Shown here in pieces: positions 16,237-24,343 of a stretch of DNA of 39,353 nt. Position 1 is the first letter of the stretch. Every line of letters begins with the position of its first letter. The position numbers were made by a program, and so were the translations under genes. Under the pieces are notes generated by a model that worked only from the letters and a program-made list of their open reading frames with translations, made no database searches and had not been told where the DNA came from. The stretch covers positions 1 through 39,353 of the forward strand of contig CABIYX010000030.1 of assembly GCA_902363045.1 (NCBI GenBank), in the 5' to 3' direction. This DNA comes from Clostridiales bacterium. Lineage in GTDB: Bacteria > Bacillota > Clostridia > Oscillospirales > Oscillospiraceae.

Positions 16237-18393
16237 ATGGCTGAACATGAGAAGCAGGCCGTAAACACCGCTCCAGCGGATGTAGAGGTTGGTTCTGCGG
16301 AAGACGTAGAAGCGGTCATGAAAAAATATGACCGCGAGTCCAATGTCCGGATTTGGACGGGCTTTCCCGCCCAGCTTGTCCGGTATGGGATGGCTCTATT
16401 CATGCTGATGATGATTTGGGTCAGTATGTTTTCCACCTGGGAGGGCAGCGTGCGCCGCTGTTTCTTCCTGGGCGTTGTACTGGCGTTTGTCTTCATCATG
16501 TACCCCATCAAGAAGAATATGAAGCTCAAGCCCAATCATATTCCTATTTACGACATTGTCCTGCTTGTGGTGGCAGTTGGCGTTTATTTCTATCAGATCA
16601 TCTTTAAAGAAGAGCTGATCGCCATGGGCCGCCGCATCGGCACCCCCCAGATCATCATTGGCATCATTGCAATCCTGGTGCTGGTGGAGGCCTGCCGGCG
16701 GGTCGTCGGTATCCCCATCATCATTGTGGCGGCCGCCTTTGTGGCCTACACGCTGCTGCCCATGGGTGCGGACAAGCCCCTTCAGGGCACCATCTATAAC
16801 CTGGTCTATACCACCAACGGTATCATCGGTACCCCCATCCAGGTCTGCTCCACGTACATCTTCCTGTTCGTGCTGTTTGGATCCTTCCTGGAGGCCACTG
16901 GTATCGCTGCGTTCTTCATTGACTGCGCCAACAGCATCGCCGGCGCGGCCACCGGCGGCCCCGCTAAGGTGGCTGTCATTTCCTCCGCCCTGTGCGGCAT
17001 GGTGTCCGGCTCCTCCGTGGGCAACACTGTGACCACCGGCGCGGTCACCATCCCTCTGATGAAGCGGACCGGCTATCCCCCCGAGTTTGCCGGCGCTGTT
17101 GAGGCGGCTGCCTCGACCGGCGGTCAGATCATGCCCCCCATCATGGGCGCCGCGGCCTTCCTGATGGCCGAGATGACGGATACGGAGTACGCCGACATCC
17201 TGGTGCGCGCCATCCTGCCTGCCGCCCTGTATTTCACCGGCATCTTCCTGATGGTCCACTTTAAGGCCAAGTCCATCGGCCTGAAGGGCCTGGACAAGGA
17301 TTCCCTGCCCAAGGGCAAGGACATCTTCCCCAAGCTTTATCTGCTGCTGCCCCTGATCGTTCTGGTGTTTATGGTCATCCAGAGCGGTACCTTCACCATG
17401 GCGTACAGCGCCGTTGTCGCCTGCCTGGTGGCCATCGTGGCCGGTATGGCCGACCGGGAGACTGGCTCCAAGAAGTTTGTGATGATGGTCCCGGCGATCC
17501 CTCTGCTGGTCTATGCCCTGGGCAAGGTCTATTTGCCCGACCTGGTTCCCGGCTTCTCTGATTCCCTGGAGATGCAGGATACCTTCACGATGGTCTGCTT
17601 CGGCATCTTCTTCGTGCTGGTTGTGGCCTGCCACCTGATCAGTAAGCCCAACATGAAGAATGTGGGCACATATATCAACGCCCTTGAGAGCGGCACCAAG
17701 AGCACCCTGTCCGTGGGCGTGGCCTGCGGCATGGCCGGCATCATCGCCGGCGTGGTGACCTACACCGGCCTGGGTCAGATCCTGATCAACGCTATCGTGG
17801 GCATTGCGGGCGGCCACCTGATCATTGCTCTGGTCCTGACCATGGTCTGCTGCGTGATCCTGGGCATGGGCGTCCCCACCACCGCAAACTACATCATTAT
17901 GGCTACCACCTGTGCTCCCATTCTGATCCAGATGGGTCTGCCGGTCCTGGCCGCTCACTTCTTCGTGTTCTACTTCGGCATCGTGGCCGACATCACGCCT
18001 CCTGTGGCTCTGGCCGCCTATGCCGGCTCTGCCATCGCAAAGGCGCCTCCCATGAAGACTGCGCTCAATGCCACCCGTCTGGCTATCGCCGCCTTCATCA
18101 TTCCCTACATCTTTGCGTACAGCCCCATCATGCTGTTCATTGGCGATGATGTGAACGCGATCAACGTGATCCGCGTGGTCATCACCTCCTTCGGCGGTAT
18201 GTTCCTCATCGCCGCCGGCCTGATCGGCTTTATGCTCCAGAAGCTGAACATTGTGCTCCGTCTGGTCAGTGTGGCCGCCGGTCTGATGATGATCCATCCC
18301 GGCGCCGTGACCGACCTGATCGGCATCGCGATCCTGATCGCGATCCTGGCCTATCAGGTCATCTCTGAGAAGCGCCACGCGGCGACAGCATAA
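16237..18393 (+). CDS. TRAP transporter fused permease (4TM-12TM)
   Basis: A 718-residue membrane protein combining the small DctQ-like and large DctM-like TRAP subunits, as usual for TAXI systems. About 17-19 hydrophobic segments are visible. The DctM part shows the family blocks SALCGMVSGSSVGNTVTTG, MKRTGYPPEFAGAVEAAAS, TGGQIMPPIMGAAAF and GMGVPTTANYI. It moves the substrate captured by the upstream lipoprotein into the cell using the sodium gradient. The start has GGAGGAGGAG upstream. It is the last gene of the three-gene operon and is followed by a strong terminator. Confidence 0.95.
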   Translation: MAEHEKQAVNTAPADVEVGSAEDVEAVMKKYDRESNVRIWTGFPAQLVRYGMALFMLMMIWVSMFSTWEGSVRRCFFLGVVLAFVFIMYPIKKNMKLKPNHIPIYDIVLLVVAVGVYFYQIIFKEELIAMGRRIGTPQIIIGIIAILVLVEACRRVVGIPIIIVAAAFVAYTLLPMGADKPLQGTIYNLVYTTNGIIGTPIQVCSTYIFLFVLFGSFLEATGIAAFFIDCANSIAGAATGGPAKVAVISSALCGMVSGSSVGNTVTTGAVTIPLMKRTGYPPEFAGAVEAAASTGGQIMPPIMGAAAFLMAEMTDTEYADILVRAILPAALYFTGIFLMVHFKAKSIGLKGLDKDSLPKGKDIFPKLYLLLPLIVLVFMVIQSGTFTMAYSAVVACLVAIVAGMADRETGSKKFVMMVPAIPLLVYALGKVYLPDLVPGFSDSLEMQDTFTMVCFGIFFVLVVACHLISKPNMKNVGTYINALESGTKSTLSVGVACGMAGIIAGVVTYTGLGQILINAIVGIAGGHLIIALVLTMVCCVILGMGVPTTANYIIMATTCAPILIQMGLPVLAAHFFVFYFGIVADITPPVALAAYAGSAIAKAPPMKTALNATRLAIAAFIIPYIFAYSPIMLFIGDDVNAINVIRVVITSFGGMFLIAAGLIGFMLQKLNIVLRLVSVAAGLMMIHPGAVTDLIGIAILIAILAYQVISEKRHAATA

Positions 18394-18416
18394 CGTCCGG
18401 TTGCCTGTATGCGTCC

Positions 18417-18453
18417 AACGCACCCCTTTTCTAAGGAGAAGGGGTGCGTTTTT
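18417..18453 (+). terminator. terminator of the TRAP operon
   Basis: AACGCACCCCTTTTC pairs, with one G-T, with GAGAAGGGGTGCGTT around a TAAG loop. TTT follows. Confidence 0.9.
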
Positions 18454-18566
18454 ATGCGGTGATGCGGAAGTGTGGCACATAGCTGGAAGGATCTGGGGAG
18501 AAATAAGGAGGACCGGTGCGAAAACTGGCTCGAATGATGTTGCGATTTTGTTGCAAGTAACATAAA

Positions 18567-18583
18567 ACAAGTTAAAAACTTGT
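18567..18583. promoter_or_regulatory. 7-bp palindrome upstream of the aromatic permease
   Basis: ACAAGTT (18567-18573) and AACTTGT (18577-18583) are perfect inverted copies three bases apart. They lie ~35 bases upstream of a TATAAT at 18619-18624, which has only a poor -35 (TGGAAG) 17 bases before it. The palindrome may be an activator or repressor site compensating for this weak promoter. Confidence 0.4.
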
Positions 18584-18595
18584 GAACAATATCAA

Positions 18596-18624
18596 TGGAA
18601 GCAAGAAGAAAGGAGCGGTATAAT
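18596..18624 (+). promoter_or_regulatory. possible promoter of the aromatic permease
   Basis: TATAAT (18619-18624) is a perfect -10, but TGGAAG (18596-18601) is a poor -35 at 17 bases. The start of transcription would be ~18631, leaving a leader of ~60 bases. Confidence 0.4.
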
Positions 18625-18689
18625 GAAAGCATCCTGACGGAGAAATGAGCGGCTTCGGAGGGGAAAATGATCTTAAAGGAGAGACAGAT

Positions 18690-19922
18690 ATGAGTGAAGG
18701 CACAAAAAATGTCGTCGCCACAGAGGAGGGCGCGCTGAGCGTCAAGAAGCTCACATTTTGGGAAGCGGCTATGATCATTGTCGGCGCCAACATCGGCGCC
18801 GGGATCCTGGGTCTGGCCTATTCCACCCGGAAGGCCGGCTGGCCCATCCTGCTGATGTGGCTGATCGTGGCCGGCGTATGTACGACCATCTCCATGCTGT
18901 ATGTGGCGGAGACCACCCTCCGCACGAAGAAGCCCATGCAACTGCCCGGTCTGGCGGAGCGCTATGTTGGAAAGCTGGGCGCTGTTCTGGTCTTTATCTC
19001 GGTGTGCGCCAACTCCATCGGCTGTATGATCTCTTACACCTCCGGCAGCGGCAACATTTTGTGTGAGCTGCTGGGCCTGCCCCCTGCGGTGGGCAGCCTG
19101 CTGTTTACCATCCCCGCGGTCCTGGTCGTCTGGTTTGGTCTGAAGGCCACTGGTCTGGCAGAGAAATTCCTCAGCTCCGGCATGATCGTTTTGCTGGCCG
19201 TTATCATCGGCGTCTCCTTTTTCTCCGGCAAGGCGGATGTGAGCCGGGCGATCTACACCAACTGGACCTATGCTGTCCCCGTATTCAACGTTTCGATCTT
19301 CTGCTACATCGCTCAGTACGCGGTCCCGGAGCTGGCCCGCGGCCTGCGTCACAACGCCCCCGCGCTGCCCAAGGCGGTCACCATCGGAATGCTGATCACC
19401 GGGGTCCTGCTCGCGCTGGTCCCCCTTGCGGTGATCTCCCTCACTGGTCCGGAGCATGTCACGGAAGTGGCCACTCTGGCCTGGGGCCAGGCGCTTGGCA
19501 CCTGGGCCCTGTACACGGCGAACATTTTCGCGCTGTGTGCGATGATGAGCTCCTATTGGGCGGTAGGCGGCTCCATGCTGACCAACATCGTCGATATGTT
19601 TAAGTTCAAGAGCGAGGACCACGTTCCGACCCGCCTCATCTCGCTGGTCTGCGTGGCGCTGCCTCCCTTTGTGCTGGCATACAGCGGCCTGGTGAGCTTC
19701 GTGGACGCCATCTATCTGGCCGGTACCTTTGGCGGTGTGATCATGTCCATCCTGCCCGCGATGATGGTGAACAGCGCCCGAAAGAACGGCGATATGGAGC
19801 CGGCCTGGAAGTGCGGCTGGTACGCTGCCCGCTGGGTCCAGGCCATCATTATCGTGCTGTTCTGCGCCGCCGCCCTGTACGCTATTTTCGATCTGATGGG
19901 CGTGCTGCCCTCTGCCTGGTAA
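18690..19922 (+). CDS. HAAAP-type aromatic amino acid permease
   Basis: A 410-residue membrane protein with about 11 hydrophobic segments. The first one carries MIIVGANIGAGILGLAY, the substrate-site signature of the hydroxy/aromatic amino acid permease group (TyrP, Mtr, TnaB, SdaC). It would import an aromatic amino acid or serine/threonine with a coupling ion; aromatic is the commoner annotation, but the substrate is inferred. AAAGGAGA lies seven bases before ATG 18690. An ATG 15 codons upstream has its ribosome site too close and is not used. It is followed, 12 bases later, by an acetamidase/formamidase gene, suggesting uptake and use of a nitrogen compound. Confidence 0.88.
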   Translation: MSEGTKNVVATEEGALSVKKLTFWEAAMIIVGANIGAGILGLAYSTRKAGWPILLMWLIVAGVCTTISMLYVAETTLRTKKPMQLPGLAERYVGKLGAVLVFISVCANSIGCMISYTSGSGNILCELLGLPPAVGSLLFTIPAVLVVWFGLKATGLAEKFLSSGMIVLLAVIIGVSFFSGKADVSRAIYTNWTYAVPVFNVSIFCYIAQYAVPELARGLRHNAPALPKAVTIGMLITGVLLALVPLAVISLTGPEHVTEVATLAWGQALGTWALYTANIFALCAMMSSYWAVGGSMLTNIVDMFKFKSEDHVPTRLISLVCVALPPFVLAYSGLVSFVDAIYLAGTFGGVIMSILPAMMVNSARKNGDMEPAWKCGWYAARWVQAIIIVLFCAAALYAIFDLMGVLPSAW

Positions 19923-19934
19923 GGAGGGAAAACC

Positions 19935-20828
19935 ATGCGTGTGATTCCCAAGGATAAGGTGATCTTCAGCTTTAACGCGGAGCACCCCTGCCAGTATACA
20001 GTTCAGGATGGAGAGACCTTCTGGGTCGAGACAGATGACTGTTACAGCGGTCAGATCACGGACCCGTCCATCAAGCGGCCGGACATCGACATCTCCATTA
20101 TGGATTGCTCGGTGGGGCCCATTGCGGTCCAGGGAGCCATGCCGGGGGACACCCTGTGCGTGGAGATCCTGGCCATCGAATTCGGGCCGCAGGGGGTCAT
20201 GGTGACCTCAAAGGGCCTGGGGGTCCTGGGCGACCGGATCACCGAGCCGGATACCAAGATCATTCCCATCCGGGATGGATTTGCCCACTTCTCCGATACC
20301 ATCCGCCTGCCCCTGACTCCCATGGTGGGGGTGTGCGGGGTGGCGCCTAAGCCGGGTCTGGATGTACACTGTGCGGTGCCGGGCGACCATGGCGCCAACC
20401 TGGATACCAAAATGATCAAGGTGGGCTCCCGGGTCTATCTGCCGGTCGCGGTCCCGGGGGCCGGTCTGGCGGTGGGCGACCTCCACGCGTGTATGGGCGA
20501 CGGGGAGCTGAGCGGTACGGGGATCGAGACCCCCGGCCGGATCTGCATCAAAACGACGGTGTACCGGGACCGGCCAGTGGAACGCCCTGTCATCGAAACG
20601 CCGGATGCCCTGTATTTCGTGGCCTCCGCGGAGACTTTGGAGGAGTCGATCCGCCTGGCGGTATCCGATACGGCGGCCTTTTTGGAGAAGAAGCTGGGGC
20701 TGGATTTTCCGGACGCCTACCGCCTGCTCAGCGCCACCTGTGACATCCAGATCAGCCAGGTGGTAAACGACTGGAAGACTGTGCGGGTGCGCTGCCCCAA
20801 GCTGGATACCAAGATCGAGACTTTGTGA
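19935..20828 (+). CDS. acetamidase/formamidase family protein
   Basis: A 297-residue cytoplasmic amidohydrolase-like protein of the FmdA/AmdA family, which releases ammonia from short-chain amides. Blocks typical of the family are VQDGETFWVETDDCYSGQ, GAMPGDTLCVEIL, the central VHCAVPGDHGANLDTKMI and VGDLHACMGDGELSG. It shares an operon with the permease upstream (12-base gap, GGAGGG ribosome site). The true substrate may be another amide or an amino acid derivative brought in by that permease. A strong terminator follows. Confidence 0.9.
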   Translation: MRVIPKDKVIFSFNAEHPCQYTVQDGETFWVETDDCYSGQITDPSIKRPDIDISIMDCSVGPIAVQGAMPGDTLCVEILAIEFGPQGVMVTSKGLGVLGDRITEPDTKIIPIRDGFAHFSDTIRLPLTPMVGVCGVAPKPGLDVHCAVPGDHGANLDTKMIKVGSRVYLPVAVPGAGLAVGDLHACMGDGELSGTGIETPGRICIKTTVYRDRPVERPVIETPDALYFVASAETLEESIRLAVSDTAAFLEKKLGLDFPDAYRLLSATCDIQISQVVNDWKTVRVRCPKLDTKIETL

Positions 20829-20856
20829 GGCTGAAACAACTGAAGGAAGGAACAGA

Positions 20857-20890
20857 GCGGGACTGTCAGCTGGTACAGTCCCGCTTTTTT
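20857..20890 (+). terminator. terminator after the acetamidase gene
   Basis: GCGGGACTGT pairs with ACAGTCCCGC and six T residues follow. Confidence 0.9.
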
Positions 20891-20933
20891 GCGCAGGACA
20901 CGGGCTGCCGTTGCTTGAAAGCGGAGAGGATAC

Positions 20934-22058
20934 ATGATACACTATACAAAACAGGAGAGGGTGGAAGTGGTGCGCAGAAAGCTGAAGAAGCTGTGCCCTG
21001 TCTGCTGGCAGGATACTGTGATCCTTGTAGTGGTGATGACTGTCGCGCTGGATATGGGCCTGCTGCTCCAGCCTGTGGGGGCGGATGACAGTCACGCCGC
21101 GCTGATCTTTGTGGCGGGAGTGCTCCTGGTCGCCCGGTACACCAGCGGCTATCTCTATGGGATCGCTGCCAGTCTGACGGCGGCAATCGTGGTCAACTAT
21201 GCGTTTTTATCGCCCTACTATCAATTTGAACTCCAGGGGCCGGGCTATCTCCTGACCTTTGCCACACTTTTTCTGGTCTCAATCGTGACCAGTGCCCTGA
21301 CCACTCATATCAAGGAGCAGGAGGAGATCCGGATCGAGGCGGAGCGGGAGCGGCTGCGGGCAAATCTTTTGCGGGCCGTGGGACATGACCTGCGGACTCC
21401 GCTGACGTCCATCATCGGCGCCGCGGAGGCGATGCTGGATCCAACCAACCACTTTACGCCGGAGGAGGAGCATACCCTGCTGGACAATGTGCGCAGGGAA
21501 GGGGAGTGGCTGATCCGGATGGTGGAGAACCTGCTGTCCATTACCCGGATGGGGAGGAGCGCCTGTCATCTCCAAAAAAGCATGGAGGCTCCGGAGGAGG
21601 TCATCGGGGAGGTCGTGGAAAAATTCCAGAAGCATTTTCCGCACATTGAAGTGGAGGTGGAGCTGCCCCAGGCGTGGCTGGAGGTCCCGATGGACGCGAT
21701 GCTCGTGGAGCAGGTCCTCTATAATCTGATGGAAAATGCCGTGATCCATGGGGCGGCCAATACGGTGGTCCTCCAGGTATCCCGGGAAAAGGGCTGGGCC
21801 CGTTTTTCTGTCCGGGATGATGGGGCCGGGATCCCGCCGGAGCGGCTGGCGCTGCTGTGGGGGGACTATATGGAGTTGGCGGAGCGCGGTGGAGGAGACA
21901 AAAAGCAGAACATGGGCCTGGGATTAGCGCTGTGCCGGGACATCGTAACGGTCCATGGCGGAGCGATGGAGGCACGGAATCTGAGAGAGGGTGGCACGGA
22001 ATTTTGCTTTACTCTCCCATTAAAGGAGGAGCGGCAGCATGGCGCTCATAAAGGATAA
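20934..22058 (+). CDS. KdpD-like sensor histidine kinase, short form
   Basis: A 374-residue membrane kinase. Four hydrophobic helices between ~28 and 122 form a DUF4118 (KdpD membrane) domain. A linker and dimerisation domain follow with H151 in AVGHDLRTPLTSI, then an ATPase domain with NLMENAVIHG, DDGAGIPPE and GLGLALCRDIV. It corresponds to the C-terminal half of KdpD; the N-terminal KdpD and universal-stress domains are absent. No kdpFABC potassium pump genes are in the window, so it may sense something else. It overlaps the response regulator gene by 20 bases. The start at ATG 20934 is plausible; GTG codons ~10 codons later with AGGAG upstream are alternatives. Confidence 0.9.
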   Translation: MIHYTKQERVEVVRRKLKKLCPVCWQDTVILVVVMTVALDMGLLLQPVGADDSHAALIFVAGVLLVARYTSGYLYGIAASLTAAIVVNYAFLSPYYQFELQGPGYLLTFATLFLVSIVTSALTTHIKEQEEIRIEAERERLRANLLRAVGHDLRTPLTSIIGAAEAMLDPTNHFTPEEEHTLLDNVRREGEWLIRMVENLLSITRMGRSACHLQKSMEAPEEVIGEVVEKFQKHFPHIEVEVELPQAWLEVPMDAMLVEQVLYNLMENAVIHGAANTVVLQVSREKGWARFSVRDDGAGIPPERLALLWGDYMELAERGGGDKKQNMGLGLALCRDIVTVHGGAMEARNLREGGTEFCFTLPLKEERQHGAHKG

Positions 22059-22749
22059 AATATTGGTGATCGAGGATGAGAAGAGCATCAGCTACCTTCT
22101 TGGGACCGTGCTCACGGCCAATGGTTATGACGTGATCAAGGCCTATACGGGAACAGAGGCCTGTGAGATGCTGGACGCCTATTGTCCGGATCTGATCCTG
22201 CTGGACCTGGGGCTTCCGGATATGGATGGGGTGGACATCATCCGCCGCGTTCGGAGCCGGGGCACAGCGCCTATTGTGGTGGTCTCCGCCCGGACCCGGG
22301 AGCGGGACAAGATCGAGGCCCTCGATCTGGGGGCAGATGACTACATCACAAAGCCGTTTGGAGGCGGAGAACTTTTGGCGCGGATCCGTGCCGCGCTGCG
22401 GCACACCAGGAACCAGGCGGCGGGGCCAAGCTATGCCCAGACCGGAGTATACCGCGCCGGAGCGCTGCGCATCGACTTTGACCGGCATTTGGTGCAGCTG
22501 GAGGGGCAGGACGTCCACCTGACCCAGAGCGAGTATAAGATCGTCTCGCTGCTGACCCGGTACGCGGGCAAGGTACTGACCTATGACTTCATCATCCGGG
22601 AGATCTGGGGGGAGAAGGCCACCGGCGATACCCAGAATCTGCGGGCCAATATGGCCAAGATCCGCCGGAAGCTGGAGAAAAATCCGGGAAAACCGCAGTA
22701 CATTTTCACAGAGGTGGGAGTGGGCTACCGGATGGCGGAGGGAGAATAG
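22039..22749 (+). CDS. KdpE-like OmpR-family response regulator
   Basis: A 236-residue two-component regulator. The receiver domain has acidic residues E12-D13, the phosphate acceptor D56 in LLDLGLPD and the Lys of KPFGGGE. The C-terminal winged helix has LTQSEYKIVSLL and ENMAKIRRK-like recognition helix residues, ending in VGVGYRM. It partners the overlapping KdpD-like kinase. Its own ribosome site is AAAGGAGG. KdpE normally activates kdpFABC; since that operon is absent here, the regulon is unknown. Sequence type is typical of Clostridia KdpE. Confidence 0.9.
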   Translation: MALIKDKILVIEDEKSISYLLGTVLTANGYDVIKAYTGTEACEMLDAYCPDLILLDLGLPDMDGVDIIRRVRSRGTAPIVVVSARTRERDKIEALDLGADDYITKPFGGGELLARIRAALRHTRNQAAGPSYAQTGVYRAGALRIDFDRHLVQLEGQDVHLTQSEYKIVSLLTRYAGKVLTYDFIIREIWGEKATGDTQNLRANMAKIRRKLEKNPGKPQYIFTEVGVGYRMAEGE

Positions 22750-22821
22750 GGCCCTCTGCTTCGAAATGCGGCCTGACCGGGACCGCGTGAGCGGGAAAGT
22801 GACTTTTTCGTTCGGCTGTTC

Positions 22822-22850
22822 TTTACTTTTTCTCCGGCTTCGGATATAAT
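22822..22850 (+). promoter_or_regulatory. sigma-A promoter of prfB
   Basis: TTTACT (22822-22827) and TATAAT (22845-22850) are 17 bases apart, with transcription expected to start near 22857. Confidence 0.8.
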
Positions 22851-22906
22851 AATTGGGCTGAATTTGGAATTTCAACAACTGAAATGGAATGAGAGTGAGG
22901 ACCATT

Positions 22907-24028
22907 ATGCTTCAATTCGACGAATATAAGGTCAAGCTGAATAATTTGGCTCCCACCCTGGAGGAGCTGGGCCGGGCCCTGGATCTGGAGGGAGCGGAGC
23001 GGGAGCTGGATATGCTCCAGGCGGAGTCTGCCGCCGATGGCTTCTGGAACAACCTGGAGAAGGCACAGAAGGTGCAGCAGCGCATCAAGAACCTCCAGAA
23101 CAAGGTGGACAAGCAGCACAAGCGCCGCCAGGAGTGGGACGATCTGATGGCTCTGTGCGAGATGGGAAATGAGTTTGAGGACGAGTCTCTGGTGCCGGAG
23201 CTGGAGGAGGGCTTTGCCCAGCTGGAGCGGGACATGGAGGAGGCGCGCCTTCAGACGCTGCTCACCGGCGAGTACGACAGCTCCAATGTCATCCTGACCA
23301 TCCACCCAGGTGCTGGTGGAACAGAGGCCCAGGATTGGGCCCAGATGCTCTACCGGATGTACACCCGCTGGACAGAGCGTCACGGTTTTACCTATCAGAT
23401 CATGGACTATCAGGACGGCGACGAGGCGGGGATCAAGTCGGCCACCATTATGATCGAGGGGGAGAACGCCTATGGCTACCTCCGGGGAGAGCACGGCGTT
23501 CACCGCCTGGTGCGGGTGTCCCCCTTTGACGCCAACGCCCGGCGGCAGACCTCCTTCGCCTCGGTGGAGGTTATGCCAGACCTGCCGGAGGATGTAGAGG
23601 TGGAGATCCGGCCGGAGGACATCGAGATGCAGGTCTACCGCGCCTCCGGCGCCGGCGGCCAGCACGTCAACAAGACCTCCTCCGCCGTCCGTCTGATCCA
23701 CAAGCCCACCGGTGTGGTGGTGGCCAGCCAGCAGGAGCGCAGCCAGTTCCAGAATAAGGACAACTGTATGAAGATGCTGCGGGCCAAGCTGGTGGAGCTC
23801 CAGATGCAGGAGAAGGCGGAGAAGATCTCCGACCTGAAGGGCGTTCAGCTGAAGATTGAGTGGGGCAGCCAGATCCGTTCCTATGTGTTTATGCCCTATC
23901 AGCTGGTGAAGGACAACCGCACGGCCTATGAGACCAGCGCCATCAGCAGCGTGATGGACGGCGACCTGGACGGCTTCATCAACGCCTATCTGACGGCGGA
24001 GGCCACCGGGAATTGGGCCACCAAGTAA
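22907..24028 (+). CDS. prfB: peptide chain release factor 2
   Basis: A 373-residue class I release factor that ends translation at UGA and UAA. The stop-codon tripeptide SPF is at 205-207 and the catalytic GGQ at 250-252, followed by HVNKTSSAVR. The N-terminal helical part is complete. The frame runs unbroken from ATG 22907 (GTGAGGA upstream), so the +1 programmed frameshift with an in-frame UGA near codon 25, common in bacterial prfB, is absent. RF2 autoregulation by that route is therefore not possible here. It is a single gene with its own promoter and terminator. Confidence 0.97.
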   Translation: MLQFDEYKVKLNNLAPTLEELGRALDLEGAERELDMLQAESAADGFWNNLEKAQKVQQRIKNLQNKVDKQHKRRQEWDDLMALCEMGNEFEDESLVPELEEGFAQLERDMEEARLQTLLTGEYDSSNVILTIHPGAGGTEAQDWAQMLYRMYTRWTERHGFTYQIMDYQDGDEAGIKSATIMIEGENAYGYLRGEHGVHRLVRVSPFDANARRQTSFASVEVMPDLPEDVEVEIRPEDIEMQVYRASGAGGQHVNKTSSAVRLIHKPTGVVVASQQERSQFQNKDNCMKMLRAKLVELQMQEKAEKISDLKGVQLKIEWGSQIRSYVFMPYQLVKDNRTAYETSAISSVMDGDLDGFINAYLTAEATGNWATK

Positions 24029-24076
24029 AACCGGGAGGGGGGCTGAAGTGTCCCCGAATCCCATCCACGCATCCTC

Positions 24077-24106
24077 AAAGGGCGGCCGCCTTCGGCCGCC
24101 CTTTTT
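24077..24106 (+). terminator. terminator of prfB
   Basis: AAAGGGCGGCCG and CGGCCGCCCTTT form a 12-bp perfect stem with a CCTT loop. T residues follow. Confidence 0.88.
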
Positions 24107-24222
24107 GCATAGCCCGAAAAGGGAGCTCCGCGGGGTGGAGGCCCATCCCGCGCCGGCTGGCAGAAAAATGCACAAATCTGCGGGGATTCTCAAAAAGTTC
24201 ATATTTCCACAGGGAAAAGGAC

Positions 24223-24251
24223 TTGACGGGGGGCGCATTTCCGTGTATAGT
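24223..24251 (+). promoter_or_regulatory. sigma-A promoter of the M23 peptidase gene
   Basis: TTGACG (24223-24228) and TATAGT (24246-24251) are 17 bases apart. Downstream, the leader has a hairpin with arms CTTCTCCGG (24280-24288) and CCGGAGAAG (24305-24313). Confidence 0.75.
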
Positions 24252-24257
24252 TGCGTT

Positions 24258-24274
24258 TGTAACCAATTTGTAAT
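24258..24274 (+). promoter_or_regulatory. WalR/MtrA-like direct-repeat box
   Basis: TGTAAC (24258-24263), five bases, then TGTAAT (24269-24274) matches the WalR consensus TGTWAH-N5-TGTWAH exactly and also the GTAAC direct repeats of MtrA. It sits at the predicted transcription start, a position more usual for repression. The gene it precedes is a cell-wall hydrolase, the standard type of WalR target. Confidence 0.55.
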
Positions 24275-24343
24275 CTTTTCTTCTCCGGTCTGTCATTTTT
24301 CGGGCCGGAGAAGCGCGCGCATGAGATATAGATGGAGAATGTA

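Noticed and set aside
16396..18570. Very long minus-strand open frame opposite the TRAP permease
   Set aside because: It is the antisense of a well-supported permease, rich in His, Asp and Gly with no domain, ribosome site or promoter.
18354..19985. Long minus-strand open frame opposite the aromatic permease
   Set aside because: It is a GC-skew shadow of the real gene with low-complexity residues and no start signal.
20934..22749. kdpFABC operon nearby
   Set aside because: Neighbouring genes on both sides were read and none encodes a potassium pump subunit.
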